Assembly (NCBI GenBank): GCA_002427845.1
Contig: DIYZ01000062.1
Coordinates: 1 to 6,201 of the forward strand
Source of the DNA: Chloracidobacterium sp. UBA6041
GTDB lineage: Bacteria > Acidobacteriota > Blastocatellia > Pyrinomonadales > Pyrinomonadaceae
DNA length: 6,201 nt
Direction: 5' to 3'
A program made the translations under genes and the position numbers. Of this stretch, positions 1 to 5,320 are shown piece after piece. Numbering within the stretch: position 1 is the first letter of the stretch; every line of letters begins with the position of its first letter. The notes beneath the pieces were generated by a model. It worked only from the letters and a program-made list of their open reading frames with translations. It searched no databases and was not told the origin of the DNA.

Positions 1-94
1 GTGTGTGCTTGTGTTGCGCCCATGCTGCGGACGGAATTACCAGAACAAGCATGATGGCTGTAGCTGACAGCAATGCGCGTGTGTTCACTCTCAT
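1..94 (-). CDS. Secreted or periplasmic protein, N-terminal part only (cut by window edge)
   Basis: This is the first 31 codons of a leftward gene that continues beyond base 1. The ATG at 94-92 is preceded by a purine-rich ribosome binding site (AGAGGAGAAG, about 100-109 on the minus strand). The peptide begins MRVNTRALL, followed by a hydrophobic core (about residues 8-21, ATAIMLVLVIP) and a typical signal peptidase I site, AAWA/Q, near residue 26; the mature part begins QHKHT. This is a clear Sec signal peptide, so the product is exported, but too little of the mature chain is present to name a family. The gene lies about 108 nt downstream of a near-consensus sigma-54 promoter on the same strand (213-228). 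Confidence 0.8.
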   Translation of the reverse strand, partial: MRVNTRALLSATAIMLVLVIPSAAWAQHKHT

Positions 95-196
95 ATCGTT
101 ATCTTCTCCTCTGATTGGTTGACTGGAATTCGGGCAGTCAAGGCTGCCCAGTATTTGCAAAACCCGCGATTCTCTCCCGCTTCGGTATTAGTGTCT

Positions 197-331
197 GTGC
201 TCTAACGCACGGAGCAAGCTTCGTGCCTCAACATAGCTTTGTATTGTCCTTGGTTTCTGGAGGACAGACATTGTTGATTGGGTACGCTGCGGTCGTTCCA
301 GCCTTTATCCCAAAGCTCAGGAGGGAAATTC
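197..331. repeat. Duplicated structured regulatory block, copy A
   Basis: This stretch of the 432-bp gene-free region between the genes at 94 and 527 has a diverged second copy at 4283-4403, in the same orientation. Shared features in order are: a GTGC-N6-GCAC hairpin (197-210), TTCGTGCC-TCAACATA (221-235), TTTCTGGA, the exact 13-mer ATTGTTGATTGGG (270-282), CGCTGC (285-290) and CTCAGGAGG followed by an A/T-rich GAAATT tract (316-330). Two nested inverted repeats are present. The outer one is GTGCC-TCAACA (223-233) with TGTTGA (272-277) and GGTAC (281-285). The inner one is TGTCCT (245-250) with AGGACA (261-266). The block lies between two back-to-back sigma-54 promoters, the usual place for activator binding. 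A transcribed structured RNA is the alternative. Confidence 0.65.
213..228 (-). promoter_or_regulatory. Sigma-54 (-24/-12) promoter for the leftward secreted-protein gene
   Basis: Read on the minus strand the site is A-GGCACG-AAGC-TTGC-T. It matches the RpoN consensus TGGCACG-N4-TTGCW everywhere except the first base, with the invariant GG and GC exactly ten bases apart. The predicted start is near 202, giving a leader of about 108 nt before the ATG at 94. The -24 half overlaps the edge of the duplicated block at 197-331. Confidence 0.75.
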
Positions 332-409
332 TGCTATCGGGATGCGTAAATTTTCGCAGGCATGGTCGCGTCAACTCCAAACAGCAACGGCTTAAATCAT
401 GTGTGCTGA

Positions 410-425
410 GGGCACGAAATTTGCG
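410..425 (+). promoter_or_regulatory. Sigma-54 (-24/-12) promoter for the cupin operon
   Basis: The plus strand reads G-GGCACG-AAAT-TTGC-G, with GG at 411-412 and GC at 423-424, exactly ten bases apart and otherwise consensus except at the two outer positions. The predicted start is near 436, about 90 nt before the cupin ATG at 527. It points away from the promoter at 213-228, and the two -24 elements are about 180 bp apart. Confidence 0.75.
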
Positions 426-526
426 GCGCAAAACAAGCGCAGATCGAAAGAAAAGGACTTGGAAGGATTCGAATGATTTTGAAACAAGGACGACAGAATC
501 ATTGAGATGGAGGCGCACGAGTATTT

Positions 527-895
527 ATGCAATACAAAAATGTCGAACAGTCGGCTTTAGAGAACAATAACTTCCGCAAAGTCCTGTTCACCAACAAACA
601 TTCTCAGGTGGTCTTGATGAGCCTTCCTCCGGGTGAAGACATTGGCCGGGAAGTCCACGAAGTTGGTGACCAGGTTTTGGTTTTTGTCAAAGGCGCGGGA
701 CAGGCCGTCGTGGGAGGCGAAACGCATGATATCGGCGCTGGCGATATGTTTGCAGTGCCAGCCGGAACGGAACATGATTTCATTAACACTGGCGATGAAG
801 CTCTGAAACTGTTCACTGTTTACTCGCCGCCCGAACATCCGGACGGCGTGGTGCATGCTACAAAAGCAGATGCTCTCGCTCATCCGGAAGAGTAA
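527..895 (+). CDS. Small single-domain cupin protein
   Basis: A 122-residue protein, the usual size for a one-domain cupin, probably cytoplasmic because no signal peptide is seen. Cupin motif 1 runs from G36 to G56 with exact family spacing, but the first metal-binding His is Glu42 and the usual Glu is Gln49 (GREVHEVGDQ), while His44 is kept. Motif 2 is canonical: G72, P78, G80, H83, N87 (VPAGTEHDFIN). E42, H44, Q49 and H83 would form the metal site. The E-x-H...DQ variant is, as I recall, found in a group of uncharacterised small cupins, so a fold-level call is safe but a reaction is not. GGAG at 509-512 is a rather distant ribosome binding site. It is the first gene after the plus-strand sigma-54 promoter and probably co-transcribed with the miniprotein 71 bp downstream. 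Confidence 0.9.
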   Translation: MQYKNVEQSALENNNFRKVLFTNKHSQVVLMSLPPGEDIGREVHEVGDQVLVFVKGAGQAVVGGETHDIGAGDMFAVPAGTEHDFINTGDEALKLFTVYSPPEHPDGVVHATKADALAHPEE

Positions 896-966
896 GCACT
901 GCACGGAGCGAGCCCGTTCATTTCTGAGCCCTAAAATGGCGCAGACTTACAAAGGAGAGTGAAATA

Positions 967-1113
967 ATGTTGTGGACAATATTGGTCATACTGCTGATCT
1001 TGTGGTTGCTGGGATTCATCGGTCACATCGGTGGCAACCTGATTCACATCTTGCTGATCATAGCTGTGATCGTCTTGATATATAACCTGGTCGCTGGCCG
1101 GCGTTCGGTCTAA
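967..1113 (+). CDS. 48-residue hydrophobic miniprotein, DUF5670 / lmo0937-like
   Basis: The gene is short but well supported. AAAGGAGAG (949-957) lies about 9 bases before the ATG, and the frame runs 48 codons to TAA at 1111. The peptide starts MLWTILVILLILWLLG, then FIGHIGGNLIH, then a second hydrophobic run LLIIAVIVLIYNL, and ends GRRSV. Two membrane segments (about 3-16 and 25-42) joined by a Gly/His turn are the hallmark of the lmo0937/DUF5670 family of tiny membrane proteins. Their biochemical role is unknown; the Listeria member is, to my knowledge, a sigma-B stress gene. Positive residues at the C terminus suggest that end is cytoplasmic. It is probably expressed with the upstream cupin gene. 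Confidence 0.85.
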   Translation: MLWTILVILLILWLLGFIGHIGGNLIHILLIIAVIVLIYNLVAGRRSV

Positions 1114-1130
1114 GGCGCGCCCCCGCGCTG

Positions 1131-1321
1131 AAGGTCATCATCACTACCCTCCGTCCCGGATGGCAGGGAGCGGAGGCGTTGACTGATGGAGTGGTCGGAC
1201 ACGGTCGCATTGATCTCAAACCCTGCTGACGCATACCTTCTCGCTCAACGAAATCAAGGAGGCCGACGAGCTTTTCGGGAATCGCGCGGAAGACGTGATC
1301 AAGTTAGCCATCAAGCGTTGA
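1131..1321 (+). pseudogene. Decayed 3' remnant of a zinc-dependent alcohol dehydrogenase gene
   Basis: Frame 1131-1226 gives KVIITTLRPG, then a divergent stretch of the right length, then VVGHGRIDLKP. The frame then shifts by one base near 1221-1223, and 1223-1321 reads LLTHTFSLNEIKEADELFG followed by NRAEDVIKLAIKR and a stop (TGA, 1319). Joined, these match the C-terminal end of zinc alcohol/threonine-dehydrogenase-like proteins (TTLCPGG...GRIDL.PL.THTF.L.EI.EA..LF). The part between (1158-1190) looks scrambled by a compensating pair of shifts, since ERRRLME-like residues appear in another frame. No ATG, ribosome binding site, catalytic domain or Rossmann fold lies upstream; only 17 bp separate it from the miniprotein stop. 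It is a non-functional fragment, probably left by a deletion that brought the miniprotein next to it. Confidence 0.75.
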
Positions 1322-1343
1322 ACGTGCTTTTCTTTTTTTCCTT
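1311..1343 (+). terminator. Possible weak intrinsic terminator (T-rich tract)
   Basis: A short inverted repeat TCAA-GCG-TTGA (1311-1321) is followed after six bases by a T-rich tract (1328-1343). The stem is too short for a confident call. It sits in the 24-bp gap between the plus-strand remnant and the end of the convergent hydrolase gene, where a terminator for the cupin operon would be expected. Confidence 0.3.
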
Positions 1344-1345
1344 TG

Positions 1346-2668
1346 TCATTCAGTTGAAGCGCCGTCGCGCAGCCAGCCGCCCGAAAAGCCGGCGCGGCGA
1401 AGCCCGTCGATGATATAGGGGCAGCGGCGCATCAGCCGCCAAAGAAATCCTGACCTGTAGTTCTCAATCATCAAAACTATCGGGCCCTGATCCAGACCGT
1501 AGTAGCCCTTTGAGATCCATTTCTTGCCTGAAGCTCCGGAAAACGTCGGATTGAAACTGCACTTGAATCCATACTTGCTGGTCATCTCAGGAACCGTCTC
1601 GTCGAAATATTGGAGCGACGGCAAGACAAGCTCGGGCGCGAACGGAAGTGAAGCGACCACGGCCCACGGAGCCAGGGTGCCGTCATCGGGCCCGTTTGGA
1701 ACACCGCGCGCCCGGTAGTCGTAGAATCGGCGCAATTTGCCGCCAATCTTTTTATTTACTGGTCCTGGACCATCGCTCGCGGTGAGCCCCCAAATGTGTT
1801 CACCATAGCCTTTGAAGCCTCGCGGATTGCGAATCGCGTACTGCTGCTGAATGTACGTGGCGCGCCGGCTGTTCTCGAAATAGTCGATCGCTTTGTCGCG
1901 CATGTAGTCGTCCTTAATGCCGCGAAAGTCAATCCACATGTGCGAAAGCTGATGGACGAAGAGCGGCCCGGCGTAGAGAAACTCGTGACCGTAAAGCTTC
2001 TTCCACTTATAAGTTTTGGTCCATGCCGGGTAGCTCTTTTCGGGCAACGGGTGCGTCGGCGAGGCGAGACCGAGGACGTAAAGAATCAGGGCTTCGTTGT
2101 AGCCCTGCCAACGATAGTTGAGGAATCCGCTTTCAGGTCTCCAACCATGCGTTACCGTGTCTTTCCGATCTCGCGCCCATTGCCAATCTACGCGGCGATA
2201 AAGGGCGTCGGCAAGCGTGCGAATCTGGTGCTCGTCTTCAGTGTCGCGATTGAAATACTCCGCGGCCGTCAGTGCTCCCGCTATCAAGAAGGTCGAATCG
2301 ATTGTTGACAGTTCGCAATTCACCGTCCGACGCCCGGTATTCATGTCGAGGAAGTGGTAGTAGAAACCCTTGTATCCGGTGGCGTCTGGTTCCGGCCCCT
2401 GCGGACTATTCCAAAAGAAGCGCAGTGTCGTGAGGGTTCGCTTAACGCCCGCGTTGCGCGTGATGAATCCACGCTCGACGCCAACTGGATATGCGGCGAG
2501 TGCAAATCCGGTTGGAGTGATACTGTACGGCGCTCCCTGGCGTGTACTGTCCGGCACTAAGCCATTTTCCGGATTCGTTTCCTTCAGGAAATAGTCAAAG
2601 GTAAGGCGCTGGAGGACCTCGAGCTTCTTGTCAGAAAAGGAGTGTTGTCTCGGCTTCCGGGAGGGCAT
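1346..2668 (-). CDS. Glucoamylase-like family hydrolase (PF10091; GH144-type beta-glucanase candidate)
   Basis: A 440-residue protein covering a whole glycoamylase-like (alpha/alpha)6-barrel domain. Landmarks are an N-terminal LQRLTFDYFLKETNPENGL segment (about 19-37), WQGYNEALILYVLGLASP (187-204), HQLSHMWIDFRG (239-250), YGEHIWGLTASDGPG (288-302), GPDDGTLAPWAVVASLPFAPE (326-346) and GYYGLDQGPIVLMIENYRSG (388-407). These are PF10091 signatures. The family includes GH144 endo-beta-1,2-glucanases and the glucoamylase-like domain of cyclic beta-1,2-glucan synthases; substrate cannot be fixed from sequence. Most secreted members carry a signal peptide or lipobox, but this one begins MPSRKPRQHSFSDKK with no hydrophobic segment, suggesting a cytoplasmic enzyme. 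An in-frame stop at 2708-2710 and no other start codon upstream make the ATG at 2668 the earliest usable start; no good ribosome binding site precedes it. It follows the DUF1440 gene by 81 bp on the same strand. Confidence 0.88.
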   Translation of the reverse strand: MPSRKPRQHSFSDKKLEVLQRLTFDYFLKETNPENGLVPDSTRQGAPYSITPTGFALAAYPVGVERGFITRNAGVKRTLTTLRFFWNSPQGPEPDATGYKGFYYHFLDMNTGRRTVNCELSTIDSTFLIAGALTAAEYFNRDTEDEHQIRTLADALYRRVDWQWARDRKDTVTHGWRPESGFLNYRWQGYNEALILYVLGLASPTHPLPEKSYPAWTKTYKWKKLYGHEFLYAGPLFVHQLSHMWIDFRGIKDDYMRDKAIDYFENSRRATYIQQQYAIRNPRGFKGYGEHIWGLTASDGPGPVNKKIGGKLRRFYDYRARGVPNGPDDGTLAPWAVVASLPFAPELVLPSLQYFDETVPEMTSKYGFKCSFNPTFSGASGKKWISKGYYGLDQGPIVLMIENYRSGFLWRLMRRCPYIIDGLRRAGFSGGWLRDGASTE

Positions 2669-2749
2669 GGTTTGAAAGTAGCACAGTTGTCTTGTTCGCT
2701 TGCCCTCCTAACGATTTTAACTACACGCCAACTTCGCATGTTCGGCGAA

Positions 2750-3271
2750 TCAAAGGGCTCGACGTACTGTCCTGCGCACGACTTCTGCCGTTAAGCCAAA
2801 CACCAGATGTGCTGCAAGCGCATACGCATGCGTTGAGATCGGATAGGCGGTCGGGCCTTTTGTGAGTCCAAGCAAAGGCAGAGCTCCTTCGTCCACGACC
2901 ATCCAGAACGCCGCGCCAAACGGAAATCCCGCCAAGGTTGTCACGTTGGGTTCGTATTCCGCCGCAACACCGTACACGGCGCCGGCGGTCGTGCCTACCG
3001 CATAGTGAACAATGGGACCGGCGATCTCTTTTTCTCGAGCAGTTAGACTGTGACCAAAGACTCCTTCCGAGATTGCGGCAGCAGTCTTCACGGTCGCCGG
3101 TTCCTCTTGGTTGCCTTCGTCACTCTGCGTTTGCTGGAGCTGTCGCTCATCGCCTCCGTCAAAGGACAACCACCAGTATTGAAATCGGTCCATGGCCCAG
3201 GATGCAACCACCCCCCCAACAACTCCTGCCACTAGTCCCTTCCAGGCGTTGCGGTTGCCCTGCTGATTCAT
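2750..3271 (-). CDS. DUF1440 family inner-membrane protein (YagU-like)
   Basis: The chosen start at 3271 gives 173 residues (MNQQGNRNAWKGLVAG). It has a strong purine-rich site, GGTGGAGAGG, just upstream, whereas the longer frame reaching 3349 has none and lacks the typical N terminus. Hydrophobic segments lie at about 11-27, 87-106, 113-133 and 147-163, separated by an acidic hydrophilic loop at 38-60 rich in Gln/Glu/Asp. The C-terminal half carries the conserved pattern YGVAAEYEP, FWMVVDEGALPLLGLTKGP, YPISTHAYALAAHLVFG, which is diagnostic of DUF1440. The E. coli relative YagU is linked to acid resistance; no molecular function is established. No sigma-54 site was found in the 168 bp upstream. 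Confidence 0.85.
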   Translation of the reverse strand: MNQQGNRNAWKGLVAGVVGGVVASWAMDRFQYWWLSFDGGDERQLQQTQSDEGNQEEPATVKTAAAISEGVFGHSLTAREKEIAGPIVHYAVGTTAGAVYGVAAEYEPNVTTLAGFPFGAAFWMVVDEGALPLLGLTKGPTAYPISTHAYALAAHLVFGLTAEVVRRTVRRAL

Positions 3272-3378
3272 TCGAACCTCTCCACCTTTAACGCGCACGA
3301 CTAGCTCAGGCGCCCAGCTCAGTCGTTGATCGTATGGCCGCCCCCTCATCTTGCATGTTGGATAATGCCAGGCAGTTT

Positions 3379-3400
3379 GACGCCGCCAAACGGCGGCGTC
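3379..3400. terminator. Perfect 9-bp GC-rich hairpin between SYLF and DUF1440 genes
   Basis: GACGCCGCC and GGCGGCGTC form a perfect 9-bp stem around an AAAC loop. It lies 40 bp past the SYLF stop (minus-strand reading) and about 108 bp before the DUF1440 start. There is no following U-run, so it could be a Rho-assisted terminator, a 3'-end stabiliser for the SYLF message, or a regulator site. Confidence 0.45.
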
Positions 3401-3439
3401 GGCCTCGTGTAGTTCAGGCGCACAGCCCGCTGCGGTTGA

Positions 3440-4162
3440 TTACCCCCGGGCCCTGCGGCTCGAGAGCCGATTCAACTCCGCGATCAATCTGGCCGCGGTC
3501 GCTGGGGCCTTCACGTTTCCGAGCACTACATCTTTGTTCGACATCTCCTTGCCGTACATGTCCTTATTCGCGTCATCGTCCGGCCGCAAGGTCGCGCCCT
3601 GGAGCGAGACGCCGGCGAATAGTCCGCGCGCCCGCGAATAGGTGAGCAGCTCGGCGTGAAGCTGAGCATCCGTCTCAGCCGAAGACGTACGGCCTACTGG
3701 ACCCGCCGCCACCGAGGCATCGCCCCCGATGGTGAATTTGCTGGACAGAAGCTTATCGATGGCGCCCTGGTTCATCAGCAGCATTACGACATCAGTTTCG
3801 GATCCGCCAATTTGAAACCCAACACTGCCGCCTTCGACTTTCACTCCGCCGGGCGCCGACCAGGCGCGCCCGTTTTTGTTTCTGCACACGATAAAGCCCC
3901 GGCCGTATTTCGCCCCTACGATGAAGGCGCCTTTCTTCACGTTCGGCACGATCACGGCGCAGGCTGCCTTGTCCAGCAGATCTTGCGGGATACCTTTGTC
4001 GGGCGCCGCCATGATTTGCCTCAGTACATCAGCCGCTGCGTTAAGCCGCTTCGTGGTGTCGTCGTCGCCTTTCGTACGAGCGGTTGACTTGCTCACCCAC
4101 GGCCCGGAACTCATCACCAGAGCGGCCAGGGCCGCCGCTAGCATTAACCTTGTTACTTTCAT
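3440..4162 (-). CDS. Exported lipid-binding SYLF (Ysc84-type) domain protein
   Basis: The start at 4162 gives 240 residues. GGAGGGAG (4168-4175) is an excellent ribosome binding site, and the chain opens with a signal peptide (MKVTRLMLAAALAALVMSSG) likely cut near residue 29. An open frame extending to 4321 covers promoter and repeat DNA and is not used. The SYLF domain spans about 39-210, with RLNAAADVLRQIM, GIPQDLLDKAACAVIVPNVKKGAF (58-80), GAKYGRGFIVCR (83-94), WSAPGGVKVEGGSVGFQIGGSETDVVMLLMN (101-131) and AAGPVGRTSSAETDAQL (152-168). In eukaryotes SYLF domains bind phosphoinositides; bacterial members are exported and are thought to bind membrane lipid. The final 30 residues are basic (RLSSRRARG). 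The message has a long leader holding a hairpin and a 22-bp tandem repeat, behind a degenerate sigma-54 site. Confidence 0.9.
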   Translation of the reverse strand: MKVTRLMLAAALAALVMSSGPWVSKSTARTKGDDDTTKRLNAAADVLRQIMAAPDKGIPQDLLDKAACAVIVPNVKKGAFIVGAKYGRGFIVCRNKNGRAWSAPGGVKVEGGSVGFQIGGSETDVVMLLMNQGAIDKLLSSKFTIGGDASVAAGPVGRTSSAETDAQLHAELLTYSRARGLFAGVSLQGATLRPDDDANKDMYGKEMSNKDVVLGNVKAPATAARLIAELNRLSSRRARG

Positions 4163-4196
4163 CTTTCTCCCTCCGTAATTCAGATCATTTCGCTTT

Positions 4197-4216
4197 CTGC
4201 TCTTTTGCGAGAGCAG
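4197..4216 (-). promoter_or_regulatory. Leader hairpin upstream of the SYLF gene
   Basis: CTGCTCT (4197-4203) pairs perfectly with AGAGCAG (4210-4216) around a six-base loop. In the minus-strand message the hairpin would stand about 20 nt before the ribosome binding site and directly after the 22-bp repeats, which it overlaps by four bases. It could stabilise the leader or modulate translation. Confidence 0.45.
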
Positions 4217-4271
4217 ATAAGCCTGTTGTCGGATGCAGACAAGCCTGTTGTCGGACGCAGACAAGCCTGAG
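4213..4271 (-). repeat. 22-bp tandem repeat, about 2.7 units, each with a TTGTC-N7-GACAA dyad
   Basis: Units start at 4213, 4235 and 4257 with consensus GCAGAYAAGCCTGTTGTCGGAY. Units 1 and 2 differ at only two positions, both transitions, and unit 3 stops after 13-14 matching bases. Across each unit junction TTGTC and GACAA form an inverted repeat spaced by seven bases, twice in all (4226-4242 and 4248-4264). The 22-bp period is close to two helical turns, so a protein bound to each dyad would sit on the same DNA face. On RNA each dyad gives a 5-bp stem with a 7-nt loop. Confidence 0.85.
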
Positions 4272-4282
4272 TTTTTAAGAAC

Positions 4283-4403
4283 GTGCGTTATCGCACAGGG
4301 GAAGATTCGTGCCCTCAACATACCTCCATTTTGTCTTTTCTGGAAGGCAGAGATTGTTGATTGGGCATCGCTGCAAAAATATACGCAGCCTCAGGAGGAG
4401 AAT
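4283..4403. repeat. Duplicated structured regulatory block, copy B
   Basis: Second copy of the block at 197-331, same orientation, in the 323-bp gap between the SYLF gene (start 4162) and the response regulator end (4486). Its GTGC-N6-GCAC hairpin is at 4283-4296, TTCGTGCCCTCAACATA at 4306-4322, the exact 13-mer ATTGTTGATTGGG at 4353-4365, CGCTGC at 4369-4374 and CTCAGGAGG at 4390-4398. The outer repeat pairs GTGCCC-TCAACA (4309-4320) with TGTTGA (4355-4360) and GGGCAT (4363-4368). The inner repeat pairs TGTCTT (4332-4337) with AAGGCA (4344-4349) around TTCTGG, a loop sequence also found in copy A. A further stem unique in detail to this copy is GCTGC...GCAGC (4370-4388). Confidence 0.65.
4299..4314 (-). 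promoter_or_regulatory. Degenerate sigma-54-like promoter for the SYLF gene
   Basis: On the minus strand the site reads G-GGCACG-AATC-TTCC-C. The -24 half is perfect, but the invariant GC of the -12 half is CC. It aligns base for base with the near-consensus site of copy A at 213-228, which is why it is listed. The predicted start is near 4288, giving a leader of about 125 nt that contains the tandem repeats and hairpin. It may be weak, inactive, or rely on another sigma factor. Confidence 0.4.
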
Positions 4404-4485
4404 TTCCCTGGGATAGATCGAACGTATGGGCACTGGCACACATCGGTATTGAAGATAGTTCTGGCCGAGATTTCTTCTGCTGTCA

Positions 4486-4959
4486 CTATCCTCCCTGTGA
4501 GGAGCAAGACCGTTTCAAAACTGCAAGGCGCGGTGGGATGCTCACATCTTCTCCAGCGCGCATTGTCTGGGTGGCGGTGGTGCTTTCCGCATGAGAAACA
4601 AACTGCGTGATACTTCCGAGCAAGCCATCGACGTCGGGCTTAATCACGTAGGCATTGGCTCCTGCTTCAATGCCTCTCTTCTTGTCAGCGTCATAGGCCG
4701 CGCCGGAAAAGAAGAGAATCGGCGTGTGCGGGTCGAAGTCGCGCATCCGTCTACACAATTCAAAGCCATCGAGATCAGGCAACCATGTGTCCAGCAAATA
4801 CAGGTCGAAGTGTTCTGCCTGAATCAACGATAAGGCTTGGGTTGCAGTTCCGACGGCTTTGGTTTCAATCTGCCGGAGCTTTAGTAGCGTGCTTAACATC
4901 TCACGAGAGTCTTCATCGTCGTCTACGCAGAGAACTCGGGGTTGCGGGTTGAATGGCAT
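4486..4959 (-). CDS. Receiver-domain-only response regulator
   Basis: A 157-residue protein made of one REC domain (about 7-122) and a 35-residue tail without a recognisable output domain. All phosphorylation residues are visible: acidic pair D13/D14 in RVLCVDDDEDSRE, phospho-acceptor D57 in LYLLDTWLPDLDGFEL, switch Ser85 in ILFFSGA, aromatic Y104 and Lys107 in AYVIKP. It should be active as a phospho-acceptor in the cytoplasm, working by protein contact (like CheY or Spo0F) rather than DNA binding. The ATG at 4959 has a perfect AGGAGG seven bases upstream. No histidine kinase is next to it, so it is an orphan here. A sigma-54-like promoter lies about 85 bp upstream on the same strand. Confidence 0.92.
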   Translation of the reverse strand: MPFNPQPRVLCVDDDEDSREMLSTLLKLRQIETKAVGTATQALSLIQAEHFDLYLLDTWLPDLDGFELCRRMRDFDPHTPILFFSGAAYDADKKRGIEAGANAYVIKPDVDGLLGSITQFVSHAESTTATQTMRAGEDVSIPPRLAVLKRSCSSQGG

Positions 4960-5042
4960 TGTTGCCTCCTGATTAGGGGATGATCTGTCGATAACTGATC
5001 TCCGAAACAGTCACTGAATCTGCGTGTCTCAATCGCATGTTT

Positions 5043-5058
5043 AGCAACCAGCATGCCG
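5043..5058 (-). promoter_or_regulatory. Sigma-54 (-24/-12) promoter for the response regulator
   Basis: The minus strand reads C-GGCATG-CTGG-TTGC-T, with GG and GC ten bases apart and two mismatches to TGGCACG-N4-TTGCW. The predicted start is near 5032, about 72 nt before the ATG at 4959. The form GGCATG-N4-TTGCT is identical to the site upstream of the CBS gene (5477-5492). Confidence 0.6.
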
Positions 5059-5287
5059 ATGCGATTTGTGAAGAAACGCTTTGCGAGCAAAACAGGTTGA
5101 CTGTCGGGCGTGGGACAAGTTTCGCACTCGGATGAGGCAAAACACGCACGATGACCAACGTTCTCTAGTGATGCACTGAGTTCTTGCGATGCTCACAAAA
5201 GGCGCCACGCCAGAGCCTCTCTGATAGGTCTCTTCTTTCAATCAATTCCGCTGCACAAGAATTCGCTCGCGGCATAAGCAGTCAGCT

Positions 5288-5303
5288 AGCAACCGACATA
5301 CCG
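5288..5303 (-). promoter_or_regulatory. Second, weaker sigma-54-like site upstream of the response regulator
   Basis: The minus strand reads C-GGTATG-TCGG-TTGC-T. GG and GC are ten bases apart and TTGC is intact, but the -24 half has GGTATG instead of GGCACG. It matches the site at 5043-5058 at 16 of 20 positions (5042-5061 against 5287-5306), all differences being transitions. It lies about 330 bp from the ATG at 4959 with no gene in between. Confidence 0.35.
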
Positions 5304-5320
5304 GTGATCTAATGCCGGGT

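Noticed and set aside
115..570. 151-codon open frame on the plus strand
   Set aside because: It covers the two sigma-54 promoters and the duplicated block, overlaps the true cupin start, has no ribosome binding site and gives a low-complexity Arg/Ser-rich chain with no family resemblance.
739..754. TGGCGATATGTTTGCA, a -24/-12 look-alike with correct spacing
   Set aside because: It lies inside the strongly conserved cupin motif 2 coding sequence (GDMFAVPAG), the -24 half matches only TGGC, and the next gene has its own close upstream partner.
3944..3959. GGCACG-ATCA-CGGC on the plus strand, sigma-54-like
   Set aside because: The -12 half is CGGC rather than TTGC, and it is antisense within the conserved core of the SYLF gene with no gene downstream on that strand.
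4213..4271. CRISPR array
   Set aside because: The 22-bp units are directly adjacent without unique spacers, and there are fewer than three copies and no cas genes.
4163..4321. Upstream extension of the SYLF frame to an ATG at 4321
   Set aside because: It would place the signal peptide 53 residues inside the protein and run through the tandem repeats and promoter; the start at 4162 has a strong ribosome binding site and an N-terminal signal peptide.
4283..4403. Cyclic-di-GMP (GEMM) riboswitch, suggested by CGCACAGGGG
   Set aside because: The GEMM core motifs beyond CGCACAGGG are missing and copy A does not keep this string, so the resemblance is superficial.
5041..5241. 66-codon minus-strand frame between the response regulator and CBS genes
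   Set aside because: It begins at TTG without a ribosome binding site, overlaps the promoter-like site at 5043-5058 and resembles no family.
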